This document shows positions 1-11,564 of a DNA stretch of 64,000 nt, piece after piece. Source of the DNA: Mallotus nudiflorus (lineage: Eukaryota > Streptophyta > Magnoliopsida > Malpighiales > Euphorbiaceae); the NCBI GenBank assembly GCA_947683625.1, contig CANTUR010001408.1:1-64000 (forward strand), given 5' to 3'. The translations under genes and the position numbers were made by a program. Position 1 is the first letter of the stretch. Every line of letters begins with the position of its first letter. The notes under the pieces were generated by a model, which was given only the letters and a program-made list of their open reading frames with translations, did no database searches and had not been told where the DNA came from.

Positions 1-590
1 AACATGTCTTCTCCACCAAATCATACTTTTCTTCATATGGCATGAACTTCTTACTGAGGTAGTACAACTGCATGCTCTATCCTATCTAGCCCTTTTTAAC
101 CTCTGAAAATTATTTTGGGGTTAAGAAACTTGTTTATTCATTCTATACTTTCAAGCATTCAATTAAGTTATCTAAACTCTTTCAAAATTCATTTTATTTT
201 TGTGTACTTTTGTGAGAGTTGGTGAGTGTTAGAATAAATATTTTTGTTCTTCTATTTTTTGGGATTAAGGAAATAAAAAGTGAGATTCTATTTTAAAGGA
301 ATTGGTTTAAGTGTTTAACTATTAGAACACTTGGAAATTTAGTTTTAGTGTGAGCCTTGAAAACACTTGTAAATTGATTTTTGAGTAAGTCTTGAAAACT
401 TAAGTTATAAAGTTATAAGAGTGAGCTATAAAACTCTTGTGTAATCTTAATCTTGTGAATAAGATTGTAGGTGATTGAAAATTCTAACTTAAAGATAAGT
501 TAGATGGAGACGTAAGATTGTTATTGAATCTGAACTCCTTAAATCATTATGTTCTTTATTTTTCCTTCTCAACATTTTTTTAATTCTTAT
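1..590 (+). repeat. Sirevirus-like copia LTR fragment (3' part)
   Basis: From about 118 to 545 this stretch aligns by eye, with many substitutions, to 56780-57240, the 3' part of the Sirevirus LTR near the right end of the window. Shared landmarks in the same order are GAGAGTTGGTGAGTG, AAGTGAGATTCTATT, AAAGGAATTGGTTTAAGTG, AAACTCTTGTGTA and AACTCCTTAAAT. It has no recognisable primer-binding site after it and no coding sequence beside it, so it is a remnant or the edge of an element cut by the window. No gene is seen here. Confidence 0.65.
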
Positions 591-632
591 TCAAATTATT
601 TAATTTCTTATTTTTAATAAATAATTTAATAC

Positions 633-636
<4 letters not shown>

Positions 637-686
<50 letters not shown>
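637..686. repeat. (AT)n microsatellite
   Basis: About 50 bases of uninterrupted AT dinucleotide repeat. A run like this is prone to length error in an assembly. Confidence 0.95.
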
Positions 687-689
<3 letters not shown>

Positions 690-1522
690 GATTTCAACTC
701 GAAATATCATTTTGAGTGAGTATAGTCTTCTACTAGCTAATTTCAAAGATTATTGATTAATTAATTATTTTATCAAATTGCTAGTTGGAGTGTGTATCTA
801 TTGCCAACAGCAATGATTGATATTTAATTAATTATATCAATAAATTAAGAAATAGTTGGTGAGCAAGGGATTAAAATAATTATTTATTTTTAAGTACATC
901 ATAAAATATAAAATTTAAATTTCATACTATTAATATTCAAATTCCTCTAATCTTTCTATTAAAAATAAAAACATCTCGAAGCATGGCATAATTAACATGG
1001 AGAATATTTAAATTCCTCTAATATATCTTTATTTCGTCTTTAGGCTAAGTAATTTCTATAGTATCATTACATGACATGGAAAATTTTGATGATTGACCTG
1101 CAAGCATGGGCATAGGATAGCGGTTCATCAGTATTCATTTTTTTTATTCAAAATTTATTTAATTCTGATTAATTAGTCTGATTTAAATAGAATGAAAAAA
1201 ATAACAGTTTTTTTAATAATTAATTTAAAATAATTTTATCTATTATAATTTGAATTGAAAATATCATTTAAATTGAAACACTTTCCTACTCATTAATTTC
1301 AATGATTGTGGGTTGATTAATTATTTTATCAAGTTGGTAGCTAAAATGTGTATCTATTGCAGCAGCAATAATTGATTTAAATTAATTATATCAATAAATT
1401 AAGAAATAGTTGGTGGGAACAAAAGCACATTTGTCTCAATAAATTAATAAATTAAGACATAGCGGTTCACATGGCTCCAATCCTTTCATAGTGGGAACAA
1501 AAGCACATTTGTCTCAATAAAT
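690..1522. repeat. AT-rich DNA with a diverged duplication
   Basis: Two copies of a segment of about 170 bp lie at about 690-868 and 1240-1415 in direct orientation. Both contain ATTTCAA, TTGATTAATTA, TTTTATCAA, TGTGTATCTATTGC, AGCAAT and then ATCAATAAATTAAGAAATAG. They differ at many positions and by small indels, so the duplication is old. A second, younger direct repeat of about 32 bp (beginning GTGGGAACAAAAGC) occurs at 1413-1444 and 1491-1522. No coding sequence is apparent. Confidence 0.7.
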
Positions 1523-2429
1523 CGGCGGAGGACGAGCTTTCCATGGTAAGAGTCAAAGCATCGACGAAGTTGCTTCAAAGAACTGTCCGACCACAACACT
1601 GAAACAACGTTTTCTCACATGTGTCTTACCCCAAATACAGGTTCGAACAACACCAACCACACGATAATCACCCAATCAATTTGCTTTCACGATTCTTTTC
1701 TGAACATGATATTTGCTTTCACTGTTGATCGTACTGATTTCTAGGAATCTTTAAAAACTATGCAAAGCATGCAGATTTTATCCTTCTCTTTGCAATTTCT
1801 GATATTTCAGGTTTCTCCATTTGGGTTAATGGATAAAGATCGATGTACTGATCAGCGTATCGCACATTACAACATTTTATAAAAATACTCATAAGATAAT
1901 TTAAAATTAATCTTAAATCTGCATGTTGCACGAATTTTAAATAATATACATATTTTAATATAACTATTAAATAATTTTAATGGATTTAAAATTATAAATT
2001 AATTAAATATAAAAGTAAAAATTTAGAAAGTTATTATAATAATTTTATTTAGTAATTTTTATTAAAAGTATATATAATATTTTAATATGTATAATAATAA
2101 TAATAATTGGAGAAATAAAAAATAAAAAAGTTACGCAATTTCAATTAAGTCAAAAAATATATATATTTTTAATTTAATAAAGGCTGTACGTTTTAATTAG
2201 AATATAAGACATAATTTCTAATAAAAAAAAGAATAGTATTTTAGATGTAGTATAATTAAAATTTTTATATTGAATAAAATATATGTATTTTAAAAAAGAA
2301 TTTTATAAAGAAAATCAATAATAATGAAAAGATAATTAACATCATTAAATACAGTGTCTTCACCCTAAAAATTAAAGAACACATCAAAAGTAAAATAAGA
2401 AACCAAAATGAAACCAAAAAAATACTAAA
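1523..2429. other. AT-rich intergenic DNA, no gene seen
   Basis: The first 330 bases have more balanced composition but hold no open frame of note. From about 1870 the stretch is extremely AT-rich with runs of TAATA. I see no gene, RNA or repeat structure beyond low complexity. Confidence 0.6.
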
Positions 2430-2439
2430 TTAATATAAC

Positions 2440-3111
2440 AAAATAGAACATACCCCAACAAAATCTATTAACTCGTCACCATCATCAACAGTTTTAACAA
2501 ACTCTGAATCATAAACTTCCTTCTTCTCACCATCTCCTCCACCTTTAGTGTTTTTACATTCATTTTTCTTATCTTCAGCACCATTTTCACAACCAGCAGC
2601 ATTTTTCAAATCAAAACTAAAAGCACCAAAATCATATTCACCTTTCCCCACACTTTTAAAACAAGATTAGAAATTAAAAGTAAACTAAAAAGCAACAAAA
2701 TTAAATATATGCTACCTAATAAATAAATCCTTTGACTCATCACCACTACCAATAATTTCAACAAACTCTTAATCATAAGCACCCTTTTCACAACAGCAAT
2801 ATCTTCTAAATCAAAACTAGAAGCATCAAAAGCACATCCATCTTTCCATGCACTTTTAAAACAATATCAAAAACTAAAAGTAACTAAAAAAACAACAAAA
2901 TTAAATACATGTCACCTAATTAAAAAAATCCTTTAACTTATCACCATCACCAACAGTTTCAACAAACTCTAAATCGTAAACACCATTTTCATAACCAGTA
3001 ACATCTCTTAAATCATAACTAGAAGCACTAAAAACACATCCACATTTCCCTACACTTTTAAAACAAGATCAGAAACTAAAAGTAACAAAATTAAATATAT
3101 GCTGCCTAATA
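2440..3111 (-). repeat. Tandem array of three exon-like units of about 200 bp
   Basis: Three direct units have anchor sequences (for example ACTTTTAAAAC) at 2641, 2841 and 3041, giving a 200-bp period; the first unit carries an extra segment of about 60 bp. Read on the minus strand, each unit encodes a similar peptide of roughly 45 residues, with shared pieces such as FDLKNAAGCENG, VYDSEFVKTVDDGDEL and, in unit 3, VYDLEFVETVGDGDKL. Unit 1 is open for 73 codons and ends at a plausible donor (GTTGGG followed by GTATGT). The spacers between peptides are AT-rich and intron-like. This looks like an array of duplicated exons or a fragment of a repeat protein gene. I do not recognise the family. Units 2 and 3 contain stops or frame changes, so the array is probably not functional. 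Confidence 0.5.
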
Positions 3112-5514
3112 AAAAACGGAGATATGGGATATCGATTCTTATACCTCTCGCATGCTAAGCAAATATTGTACCATCTGATCTACACTCATTTTCATCTTTC
3201 ATTTATTGACATATTATTAAACTAGGTTATGATCGGTTTTGGGATTGGTTCTTCAATTTGAATTTATAAGACATTATTTTGTATTTATAAACACATTAGA
3301 CTACTTGAAATCTTAAAAAATGTTTAAAATTATATTTTTCGTGCTTGAAATATATTGATAAAATTGATTCTATTTTAGAATCATTACAAATTTAAATTAT
3401 GACTTTATTTTTCTTACCTAAAGTTCTATTATTACTTTTTAAAAATAGTCATAATTGGTTCAATTAAAATGAATGTTATATCTTTTACACAATAAGAACT
3501 TGAATAATCAATTATGTACAAAAAATTTGTTGTACGTGGATTGCTTGCATTTTGGTCATCACATTTTGTGTATTGTTATAACCTACTTGAAGAATTTATG
3601 AAATAAAATCTCAAAAAATATATTAACTAATGCTTCACTTATAAAAAAAAAAGAGAAAAATTAAGGAAAATAATTTTTTAAAAAAAGAGAAAAAAGAGAG
3701 AAATAAAAATAAAAAAGGAAGTACAAAAATTTAAAATAAAAAAGAGAAAATAAAAATAAAAGAATAAGAGAAAAAAGAAAAGAAGGAGAAAATATGAGAA
3801 AATATAAGAAAAAATAATAAAATAAAAATTTATAAAAAGAGTAAAAAAAGAGAAAAATAAAAAATAAAAAAAAAGAAGTGAATAAAAACTGTCAAGAAAT
3901 TAATAAAAAAGAAAAAATGTAGAGAAATGAAAAAGAAAAATGGGTACATTTTTAAAATATCAAAAAATACTTTTATAATTATAATAAGGTAGATTTGTAA
4001 TTAATGGAAATTGAGTTATTTTTATGAATAATATTTTAAAATATAATATTTTTGTGAATGGCCCTAGGTGTAATTTCTATCGGTCACAGAAAAATAAGTG
4101 GCATAAAAAATATATGGCCGACTGAAATATAAATAAAAAGAGATTAATAGAGTTGGTTCATGGCCGGTAAAGAGAAGAAAAGATGGGGTCCTTACATGCA
4201 ATGGAAGTGGACCGATTGAGTATTTGTGGTTAATTTAAAAAAAAATAAATTATTGTTAATCGGTCAGGAAAGAGTGTTGATGGCCCGAGGAAGTATTGAT
4301 GCCCGAATTCAAAGAAACATTGAGGCCGATTAATTGTTGAATTGATCATTTGGTCCTAATCAATGTTAAAACTATTTGCAAATTTTGAATTTTATTGGTC
4401 CACATGGTTTTCATTATTTAGACCCATTTATACATCAAAGTTTGCAAAATGTTATGAAATAAAATAGCCAAGGCCATTTGATTCATCCATTAATATGACC
4501 AAAATTTTTTAACGAATATGATCATTTTCAAGATTTGCTAATCCGTCATTGAATTGGTTGATGTCAAGTTTATTTTTAATTGTTTTGACCGATTAGAAAA
4601 TTAATTTAAATAGATAGAAAAATTTTATCGGTAGTTCAATTTAAAATATTTGGACCATTTATTGGATATAATCTTCCTTTTCAGTTAACTTTCAAGTCAT
4701 ATTATGAGTGACATTAATTGAACAGGCTTAAATGGTCCTCGTGTGGTTGGACTTTGATCTTACTTTAACAGGCCTCCTTTGAATCATTCTGAGCATCACT
4801 AGACTTGGATTTAGTGTTGCTCAATGGGCTCTTACCTCAGCGAGCCTAGCCTAACCCAGACAACTCATTGAAGTATGAACCTCAAAGTGACGTGATTTCA
4901 CCAGGCCTAACATGTTGGCCCCTGCTTTAGAGGCCCCGGCTTGTTATTGAAGGCCATGCATTAGTGTGAAACAGGATTATGGTAATAAAAGTGGACATGG
5001 ACTATTCATTGAAGGTCTCTTATTATAAATTATTACCTTATAAAAATTTATGAAGATTTTTATTATGATTTATTTCCTTGTTATAAGATTAGGTAAGTCT
5101 TTTATCTTTAATGTTTACTTAAGCTAGTATAAGAAGTATTCTTTGATTTATTGTTTCCTTATTTAGTTGGCTTGAGGGCTTATAAAATCTAAAGCTTTTG
5201 TATTATAAAGGGATTTCTAACATTTTTCAACAAATCAAATTATATCATTATCTTTTTTTTTATCAGACTTTGATATAGTGAAACCAACTATTAATTGATT
5301 TATTTCATTCAAGTTAGAAAAGACTTGAACTATTCTTATCCTTATTGCCCTAAAAAATAAAATCATATCATTCTCTTCTACTCCATATTTGTGTAATTGT
5401 GATTAGATTTAAATGGATCCTTTTTTAAAACAATCTACAAGTGTCTAAGCCAATTCACTTTATTATTTGTCAAACAAATTCAAGGTTGAAATCCCATGAG
5501 TCTAAAGGGCATGC
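3112..5514. other. Intergenic DNA with an A-rich low-complexity tract
   Basis: The segment 3640-3960 is an A/G-rich tract (repeats of AAAAAGAGAAAA type) on the plus strand. From about 4080 to 4990 composition becomes less biased, with several GGCC-containing words (GGCCGA, GGCCTAAC, GAGGCCCCGG), but no open frame, terminal repeat or recognisable coding similarity was found. From 5040 to 5514 the DNA is AT-rich and leads into the TPS relic. Confidence 0.5.
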
Positions 5515-6115
5515 TCCATGAGAATGGCTATGGTTGATGCTATCCAACTCCTTGGCATTGACTATCATTTTCAGGATGAGATTGATGCAATTTTACAGAG
5601 GTGTTATTTCACACTTAGCTATTACTATGACAATGATCTTCACAATCTTGCCCTTCAATTTCAACTCTTGAGACAAGAGGGCTACCATATGCCTACTGGT
5701 TAGCTATCTTTTTTATTTCTAAACATTATTCAGTTCTTTGCTTTAGATATTCTAATCAATTTATCGGTTAATGGGTATTTCATTATAGGAGTATTTGATA
5801 AACTTAAAGACGTGGAAGGAAAGTTCGAGGATAAACTAAATAACAACATTAAAGGGCTCATGGCATTATATGAAGCTTCACAGCTAAGTGTGGGAGGAGG
5901 AGAAGATCATATACTTGATGAAGCTAGAGCCTACAACTACCAGCTTTTTAAAATCATAGATGACACGTCTTAACCATTCTCAAGCTAGAGCCGTAGAGCA
6001 TACGCTTCAGTACCCATATCACAAACACATAGCTAGATTCATGGCCAAAAATTTCAATAAATATGTAAATGCATGGATGAGTGAGTTATAAGAACTTGCA
6101 AAGATTGCAAACCTT
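5515..6115 (+). pseudogene. Terpene synthase relic (exons 2 and 3 only)
   Basis: Two adjacent exon pieces of a plant terpene synthase N-terminal (class II-like, alpha-helical) domain. Exon 2 ends at 5698 with donor GTTAGC and contains MVDAIQLLGIDYHF and ALQFQLLRQEGYHMP, both standard TPS signatures. Exon 3 begins at 5789 after acceptor TTATAG and contains KGLMALYEASQL and LDEARAYNYQL. The frame breaks at about 5965: a stop appears and the TPS sequence (QARAVEH, then ARFMAKNF) continues in another frame. A TAA at 6089-6091 sits where the related gene at 28.9 kb has Gln. There is no exon 1 and nothing of the catalytic C-terminal half with its metal-binding motifs, so no enzyme can be made. It closely resembles exons 2 and 3 of the TPS at 26895-29785 in sequence and in exon boundaries. 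Endogenous viral sequence starts directly after it. Confidence 0.85.
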
Positions 6116-6124
6116 TAAGACCCT

Positions 6125-6520
6125 TATAAAAAGACCATCCACTTCCATAAAAGAATATGTCCAAGCCTTTAGCTTTGATTAACACCAAATCCCTACTTCT
6201 CAATCTGAACAATTTGAAACTTTAGAAATTCTCCAGAATTTCTCAAAATTTTTAAGCCAAGTGTATGCCTATATCCATTTTGGTACTATTAGGTTAGGAC
6301 TCATATATTATGGTAGACCTGGATTGCCTGTTTTTACTAAAGTTACACTTCTAGACTCTAAGTATAAATAGTATAGTCATGCTGTGATTGGGACGGTTGA
6401 AACCTCTTTGAATGTTGGTCAGTATACTTTACCTTTTTCCTAAAATACAACCTAGCTTTATTAGACCCACATTTCTTGTCAACCTTGAAACTCCAACCTT
6501 TAGATTTTCCACCTTTAAAC
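6125..6520 (+). pseudogene. Caulimovirid movement protein remnant
   Basis: In related viruses the cell-to-cell movement (30K superfamily) protein opens plasmodesmata. The remnant shows YIHFGTIRLGL at about 6268 and IGTVETSLNVGQYTLPF at about 6386, matching the conserved core of caulimovirid movement proteins. A TAG at 6368-6370 lies between these two motifs and further stops follow. The N-terminal part is missing or unrecognisable, since TPS sequence ends at 6115. Identification rests on motif spacing and on the downstream protease-RT order. Confidence 0.7.
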
Positions 6521-8345
6521 CTAGACATTGATACTTAAAAAAACCATACAACCTTATGTCCTAAACTCCAATATTATTGATGCTGATGAAAGACCTCAAA
6601 GAACTACACCTGCTGAGGTGGTCTTAAATTGGCAAACACATAATGCTTGTGCTCAAAATCAAAAACTAAAGAAAATTAAAGAAAAGATTGATAATGTTGT
6701 TGAGCATGTTAAATTGACTGACAATAGACTCTCTGACTTTGAGAGATGAATAAGAACGGTTCATTTAGAATTAACAAGACAGATTGAGTCAAAAAATTAG
6801 GAGTTGGTGCAGATTGTCAGCAATAAAGGCATAATTACGAGCATTTAGATGAAAAAGTTGAAATTCAAAAGTTAAAAGCTTAAGTCACTCAGCTTGAAAA
6901 AGACTTAAGTCTTAAAAAGGATTCTTCAAAAATTGCACCAAAATTATTTTCTTCAGACTCAATGGGATTTTTGTACAACCCTTTTCCAATACCAAGCCAG
7001 TCTACCTATATGAGCTCTAGCTTTTCAAACCAGCCTTTATTTCTTGAAGCCTTTTCATCTTTAAACATACCTCTAAAATTTCAGAGATTTAGAAAACAAA
7101 AACCCTTTGAAACTACCTTTCAAAACCAATCCTTTAAGATTGTTAAGAAAAAGGGAAAAAAAATCCAGTTTCCTTAACCATAATTACCCATTGAGAAAAT
7201 GAAGTTTTCTTCCTCTTCCATTGAGTTAATTGAAGCAGACAAAGCTCCATAAATGATGATGAATCCAATTTCTTCATTTTTAGAGAAATGTGTTGTGAAT
7301 GTTATACTTAGCTTTAAAATTTATTCTATCACAAAAGAAAATTCAACAGTTGATTCTTTTGAAAGTGACTCTAGCGCCTCTAAGTTAGATTATGAAATTC
7401 CTTTCTAGTTAATGGCTAATATTAAAACCTTAAGGACCAAGATCCTTATGTTGAAGAAGCAAGTGATTCTGAAACACAATCTTAAGCTCAACCTCAATAG
7501 CAAGACTCTCACAAGTCTACTTCTACTGGAAGCTATTTTACTCTAGATGATATTCCTCCCACTCAATACATGAATAGATTCTTAGAGTTTAAAGCTTAGA
7601 TAAACAGTTAAATGCTTCTCCCCAAAGCTGGGCTGAAGAATGTTATTGAAACCTTTTTAGCAAAGATGGTGGGAAAATTGGTTTACTTCACTCAATGTAT
7701 ATGCAAGGACATAACTAGTAAATGTTACATCAGTTGAAGAATTTATAGGACTCTTGCATTATGAGTTCCTAGGAAAATGGGATGATGATCTTAAAGTTGA
7801 TAGGAATAATTTTACCAGATGAAGTGTTGTTCCTTGAAGAAAAAAGATTTGGATCAACACTTTCAAAACATGTCTATAAAGTTTTATCTTTTGGGTGGAA
7901 CGGCCAATCTAGACTTGAAACAAGCACTTATAGCTTCTAATCTAGAGATTCTTGCCACTAGAATGTTTTTAATTCTCCAACAATCAAACCATAAAGTTAG
8001 AGATGTTCCTTTAGGATGTTTGTACCAAATAATGATTCAAACCCATGCACAGTTATGTGAGCAAAGAAAGGTGATCAAAATGTATTTAAGCAATAAAAAG
8101 AATCCTTTAGGAAAACTATCTTGTGATAGACCAGACCTACAGATCAAGTGCAAGGATGTAGAAAAGTGTATCTGTCTAGGCAAGAAGAAGCACCATTTCT
8201 TGAAACTAAAAGGAAAAAGAAGTAAGGGAAAACTAAATAAATGGGCGTATTACAATAAGAGAAATTTTGATGGAAAGCAGAAGATAGATAGATGTTACAT
8301 TTGCTAAAAAAAGGACATTTTGCTAAGAATTGTCCTTCGAAATCA
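6520..8345 (+). pseudogene. Caulimovirid capsid region with broken CCHC knuckle
   Basis: The segment 6528-6749 is open and Lys/Glu-rich with heptad-like spacing (NQKLKKIKEKIDNVVEHV), probably a coiled coil. Beyond it the frame changes repeatedly. The longest open piece, 7819-8307 (162 codons), is strongly basic near its end (KGKRSKGKLNKW) and runs into Cys-Tyr-Ile-Cys followed at once by a stop. The remaining half of the knuckle (GHFAKNC) is in another frame after a run of seven A at about 8306, so the nucleic-acid-binding CCHC motif is split by a frame break. A capsid role is inferred from position upstream of the protease and from the basic CCHC end, as in other members of the family. Confidence 0.65.
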
Positions 8346-8639
8346 AAAAAGGCAGAAAAGATAATTCAACAAATCTAGTAAATTACAACAGTTGATCTTA
8401 ATGATGCAGATCTTGAGTCTCTCTTTTCATAAGAAGAAGATCCTTCACCAGAATGCATTTTTGTTGTTTATCATGAATCAGATTCAAAATTTTTAGATTT
8501 TAAATTTTTAGATTCTGAAGAAGAAGCACTGTAACATCATGATCAATTTTTGGTCAATGATATGATTGCCTTGAGTCATAAAAGCCATTATGTTCCATTA
8601 TTCCCCATCTAAATTTACTCGACCAATTACTCTAAGCCT

Positions 8640-8905
8640 ATAAAACTCATAGCCTTAATTGATACTGGAGCTAAAACAACCATCCTTAACCCAGCAACTC
8701 TTCCTTAAAAGCATTGGAAAAACCATTCAAAATATTTTCATATTGCTAATAGAGAAATTTTTTAGACTACCTTGCAAACCAGATAGCTTATAAAAATTCA
8801 ATTCTTTCCAGAATGTTAAGTTTGCACCCATGTTCTTGGTTCACCCTTACCCGAAAAAGATATATTTCTTGGATTCGATGTCTATTGGAAAATGAAAGAT
8901 CTGAG
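8640..8905 (+). pseudogene. Caulimovirid aspartic protease remnant
   Basis: The active-site triad context LIDTGAKTTIL (Asp-Thr-Gly) is intact at about 8655-8687. Downstream PLPEKDIFLGFDVYWKM at about 8850 matches the hydrophobic C-terminal part of retroviral-type proteases, followed by the link into RT. Stops lie between the two motifs. In exogenous relatives this enzyme cuts the viral polyprotein. Confidence 0.7.
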
Positions 8906-9129
8906 AATTTTTCCTAGTGGGCTTGCCTTTAAGAAATATTTCATATATTTCACCACACAACCCTCTATCCTTTTCATAAATAAAACCATTACAACCTTTG
9001 ACCTTCAACCTATTCATGAGTTTCTTATAAAAAAATGCAGTGCACAATCTCACATTGAGTTGCAAAAAAAAATGTTCATTTCCTTTATGGAAAAACCATG
9101 ATTTCTATATTTCATTACCCTTTAAGCAA

Positions 9130-10390
9130 AATGAAGATGTGAATCCTACGAAGACTACTCATTCAAAATGACTCCCCATAGACCTGAAACTTGCAATTGA
9201 AGAAGTTAAATAGTTTAGAAGAATGAGGTCTCATTACACCATCCAAATTAGAATGGGCCTATCAAGCCTTTTACATGAATAAAATATCATAGTAGATTCG
9301 AGGAAAAAAGAGATTGGTTAATAATTATCAACCTTGAATTTATTTTTGAGGGATACCAAAGATCTCTCCATTATTCACCTTTTTGGAGGGAGCAAAATGT
9401 TTTACAAAATTTGACTTAAAGGCAGGATTTGGCACCTTGGAATAAAAGAATAAGACAAGCATAAAATTGGGTTATGCATTCCAAATTGTTATTATCATTG
9501 GAATTTTTTACCATTCAATATGAAAGTGGTCCCATTTTTTTTTAATAAGCGATGATCCAAATATATAAGCCTCTCTTGTACAGTGCTCTGGTTTACATTA
9601 ATGACATACTTCTTTTCCCATCAGACATAGAACCATATGAGAAATTCTCAAACAATTTACTGATTTTACAATCAAATATAGAGTTATGCTGTCACCCACG
9701 AAGATGGACATTGGCAAAGGAGAAATTGAATTTTTAGAAATGCAGTTCAAAAAAGAAAAATATCACCTCGGTCCTCATATTTGCAGAAGAATTTCAAACG
9801 TTTCCTAAAGAAAATATTTCTATCAAACAAATTAGATAATTTATTGGGATACTTAATTATCTCAGGGATTTCATTCCTCATTTGACGAAGAAGATAGCAC
9901 CCTTATGGCCCTTCTAAAGAAGAATCCTCCTCCATGGTCAGTAGTTCAAACTGAAGCCATTGCTCAATTAAAAACTTATACAAAGAAACTTTCAAACTTA
10001 CAGATTCCTTCAAAAGGAAAAATAATTCTTCAAACAGATGCCAATGATCAATTTTAGGGAGCAATCCTTCTTAAAGAAGATAACCAGAAGAGGTAAAGAA
10101 TTTGTGCTCATGCTAGTGGAAAGTTCATGAATGGAGAATGCCATTATCATTTAACCTTTAAAGAAGTCCTAACAGTTAAATATAGAATAAAGAATTTTGA
10201 ATTCCATCTAGTGGGACATCATTTCACAGTTGTCATAGACTGTTCATCTTTCCTAGAGATGCTCAAGTTCAAAGGAAAAACTCTCCCTCTTCCTCAATTA
10301 CTGAGATGGAAAGAATGGTTCAGTAAGTATGACTTTGAAGTTAAATAAATCAAAGGAGAAGAGAACCTTATCCCTGATCTCTTGAGCATA
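9130..10390 (+). pseudogene. Caulimovirid RT and RNase H remnant
   Basis: The RT part is badly worn: 9180-9530 shows scattered RT-like pieces, and 9552-9737 contains LVYINDILLFP, where the usual second active-site Asp context reads IND rather than VDD or IDD. RNase H is better preserved: LQTDAND at about 10030 carries the first catalytic Asp, then HASGKF at 10110, KYRIKNFEFHLVGHHF at 10180 and GEENLIPDLLS at 10360, in the correct order. The 73-codon open piece 10127-10348 is part of this domain. In this family RT copies pregenomic RNA to DNA and RNase H removes the RNA. At least four stop or frame breaks were seen in the module. Confidence 0.75.
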
Positions 10391-11340
10391 CCATTAACCT
10401 CTTGCAACAAACCCTTTCAATTAAAGGTTTTACTTTTAATCTACATGTTCCAACCTGTTACCAATTTCCTTAAAAAAGGGAATTCCACTAAACCTGTCCC
10501 CAGGCATTTCCATAAACCTTCTCAACCAAAGAGCCACCCATAAGATTTTTGAACTTCAATCTTATCTAATAAAAAATTATGGTTTAGATTTTTATGAAAG
10601 ACTTGGGTTTTATTAAGACTATCCTTTCACTTGTATCTTTAGTTTCTTAGATCAAAATCCTAAAAAAGAGTTTTATTAGCCACCAGAATTATTAACCCTG
10701 TTCTAGTATCTTTGTCATCTTAATTGGATTGCTTTTAATTTACAGTAATTAAAGCTTGCAAAATATATTCGAATGCTTGAAAATGGTCAAAGATCAAATC
10801 CTCATCTGTTAACTTTCATGAATGGTTCCAAAACTTGTCAAGATGGAAGTCATGGCTAACAAAAGAAGCCTATACTCAACAGGTTTCACCAACTATTGAA
10901 TGTCACACCATTATTATCTTTCTAATATCCCTTTTTAAGACAATAGATGAATTTACCATAGTCCCCTGCTTCAATATTTATGGAACATAAAAACACTTAA
11001 TGATTCATCACCTTATCTCTGATGATGATGACCTGTCACCTTGGCGAGAATTTCAAAGATTTATATTACAAAAGAATGGAATCATTCCAAAAGAGATATG
11101 GTCAAAGATATTTGAAACGCACCATGGGAAGCTTATTCAATAACATATGGACAAAAGCTACTAACAAAAAAAAAATTAGGAAGAGACACATCAAACTGGA
11201 GCCAGCTCATCAAGACTCACTGAAGAATCTTTTCAAGATGACCCACAAAGTCCTTTAGTAGGATACTCATAAGATCCTGACTCAAAAAGCGACAGTGGAG
11301 ATGAAGGCAACCTGTCACTAAGTCACCAACCTATAGTAAA
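10391..11340 (+). pseudogene. Unassigned C-terminal region of the pararetrovirus
   Basis: Sequence downstream of RNase H retains coding-like composition but is full of stops. The one open stretch is 11022-11258 (78 codons; basic, HLGENFKDLYYKRMESF at its start). I do not recognise a domain. In some caulimovirids the polyprotein extends beyond RNase H or a translational transactivator gene follows; either could explain this segment. Confidence 0.4.
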
Positions 11341-11498
11341 GTAGTCTACTTTTAATAAAGTAGTTTTATTATTGTATCTTTATGCTTTGTCAGCATTTAT
11401 CTTATATTTTCCACTTTTGCTTTTGTCTTTTCCTTTTTTTTTATCTTGATTGATTCTTCGATCAGGTTTATCCTTTGTATTATAGTGCTCCTCATCAC

Positions 11499-11507
11499 TA
11501 TAAAAAG
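11499..11507 (+). promoter_or_regulatory. TATA box of the pararetrovirus promoter
   Basis: TATAAAAAG lies in a non-coding stretch after the last coding remnant, the place where caulimovirids keep their pregenomic RNA promoter. A poly(A) signal follows 60 bases downstream, as expected for a terminally redundant transcript. Confidence 0.6.
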
Positions 11508-11558
11508 GAGGTTTATTATTTGTGTTTAAGGCAAAGAACCCTGATAGTTACTACTTGT

Positions 11559-11564
11559 AATAAA
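11559..11564 (+). terminator. Poly(A) signal of the pararetrovirus
   Basis: AATAAA is 60 bases after the start of the TATA box. In caulimovirids the polymerase passes this signal once and uses it on the second pass round the circular genome. Confidence 0.55.

Noticed and set aside
8847..9101. Two overlapping open frames on opposite strands
   Set aside because: They fall within the pararetrovirus protease-RT region; only the plus-strand frame matches the viral order, and the minus-strand one is its shadow.
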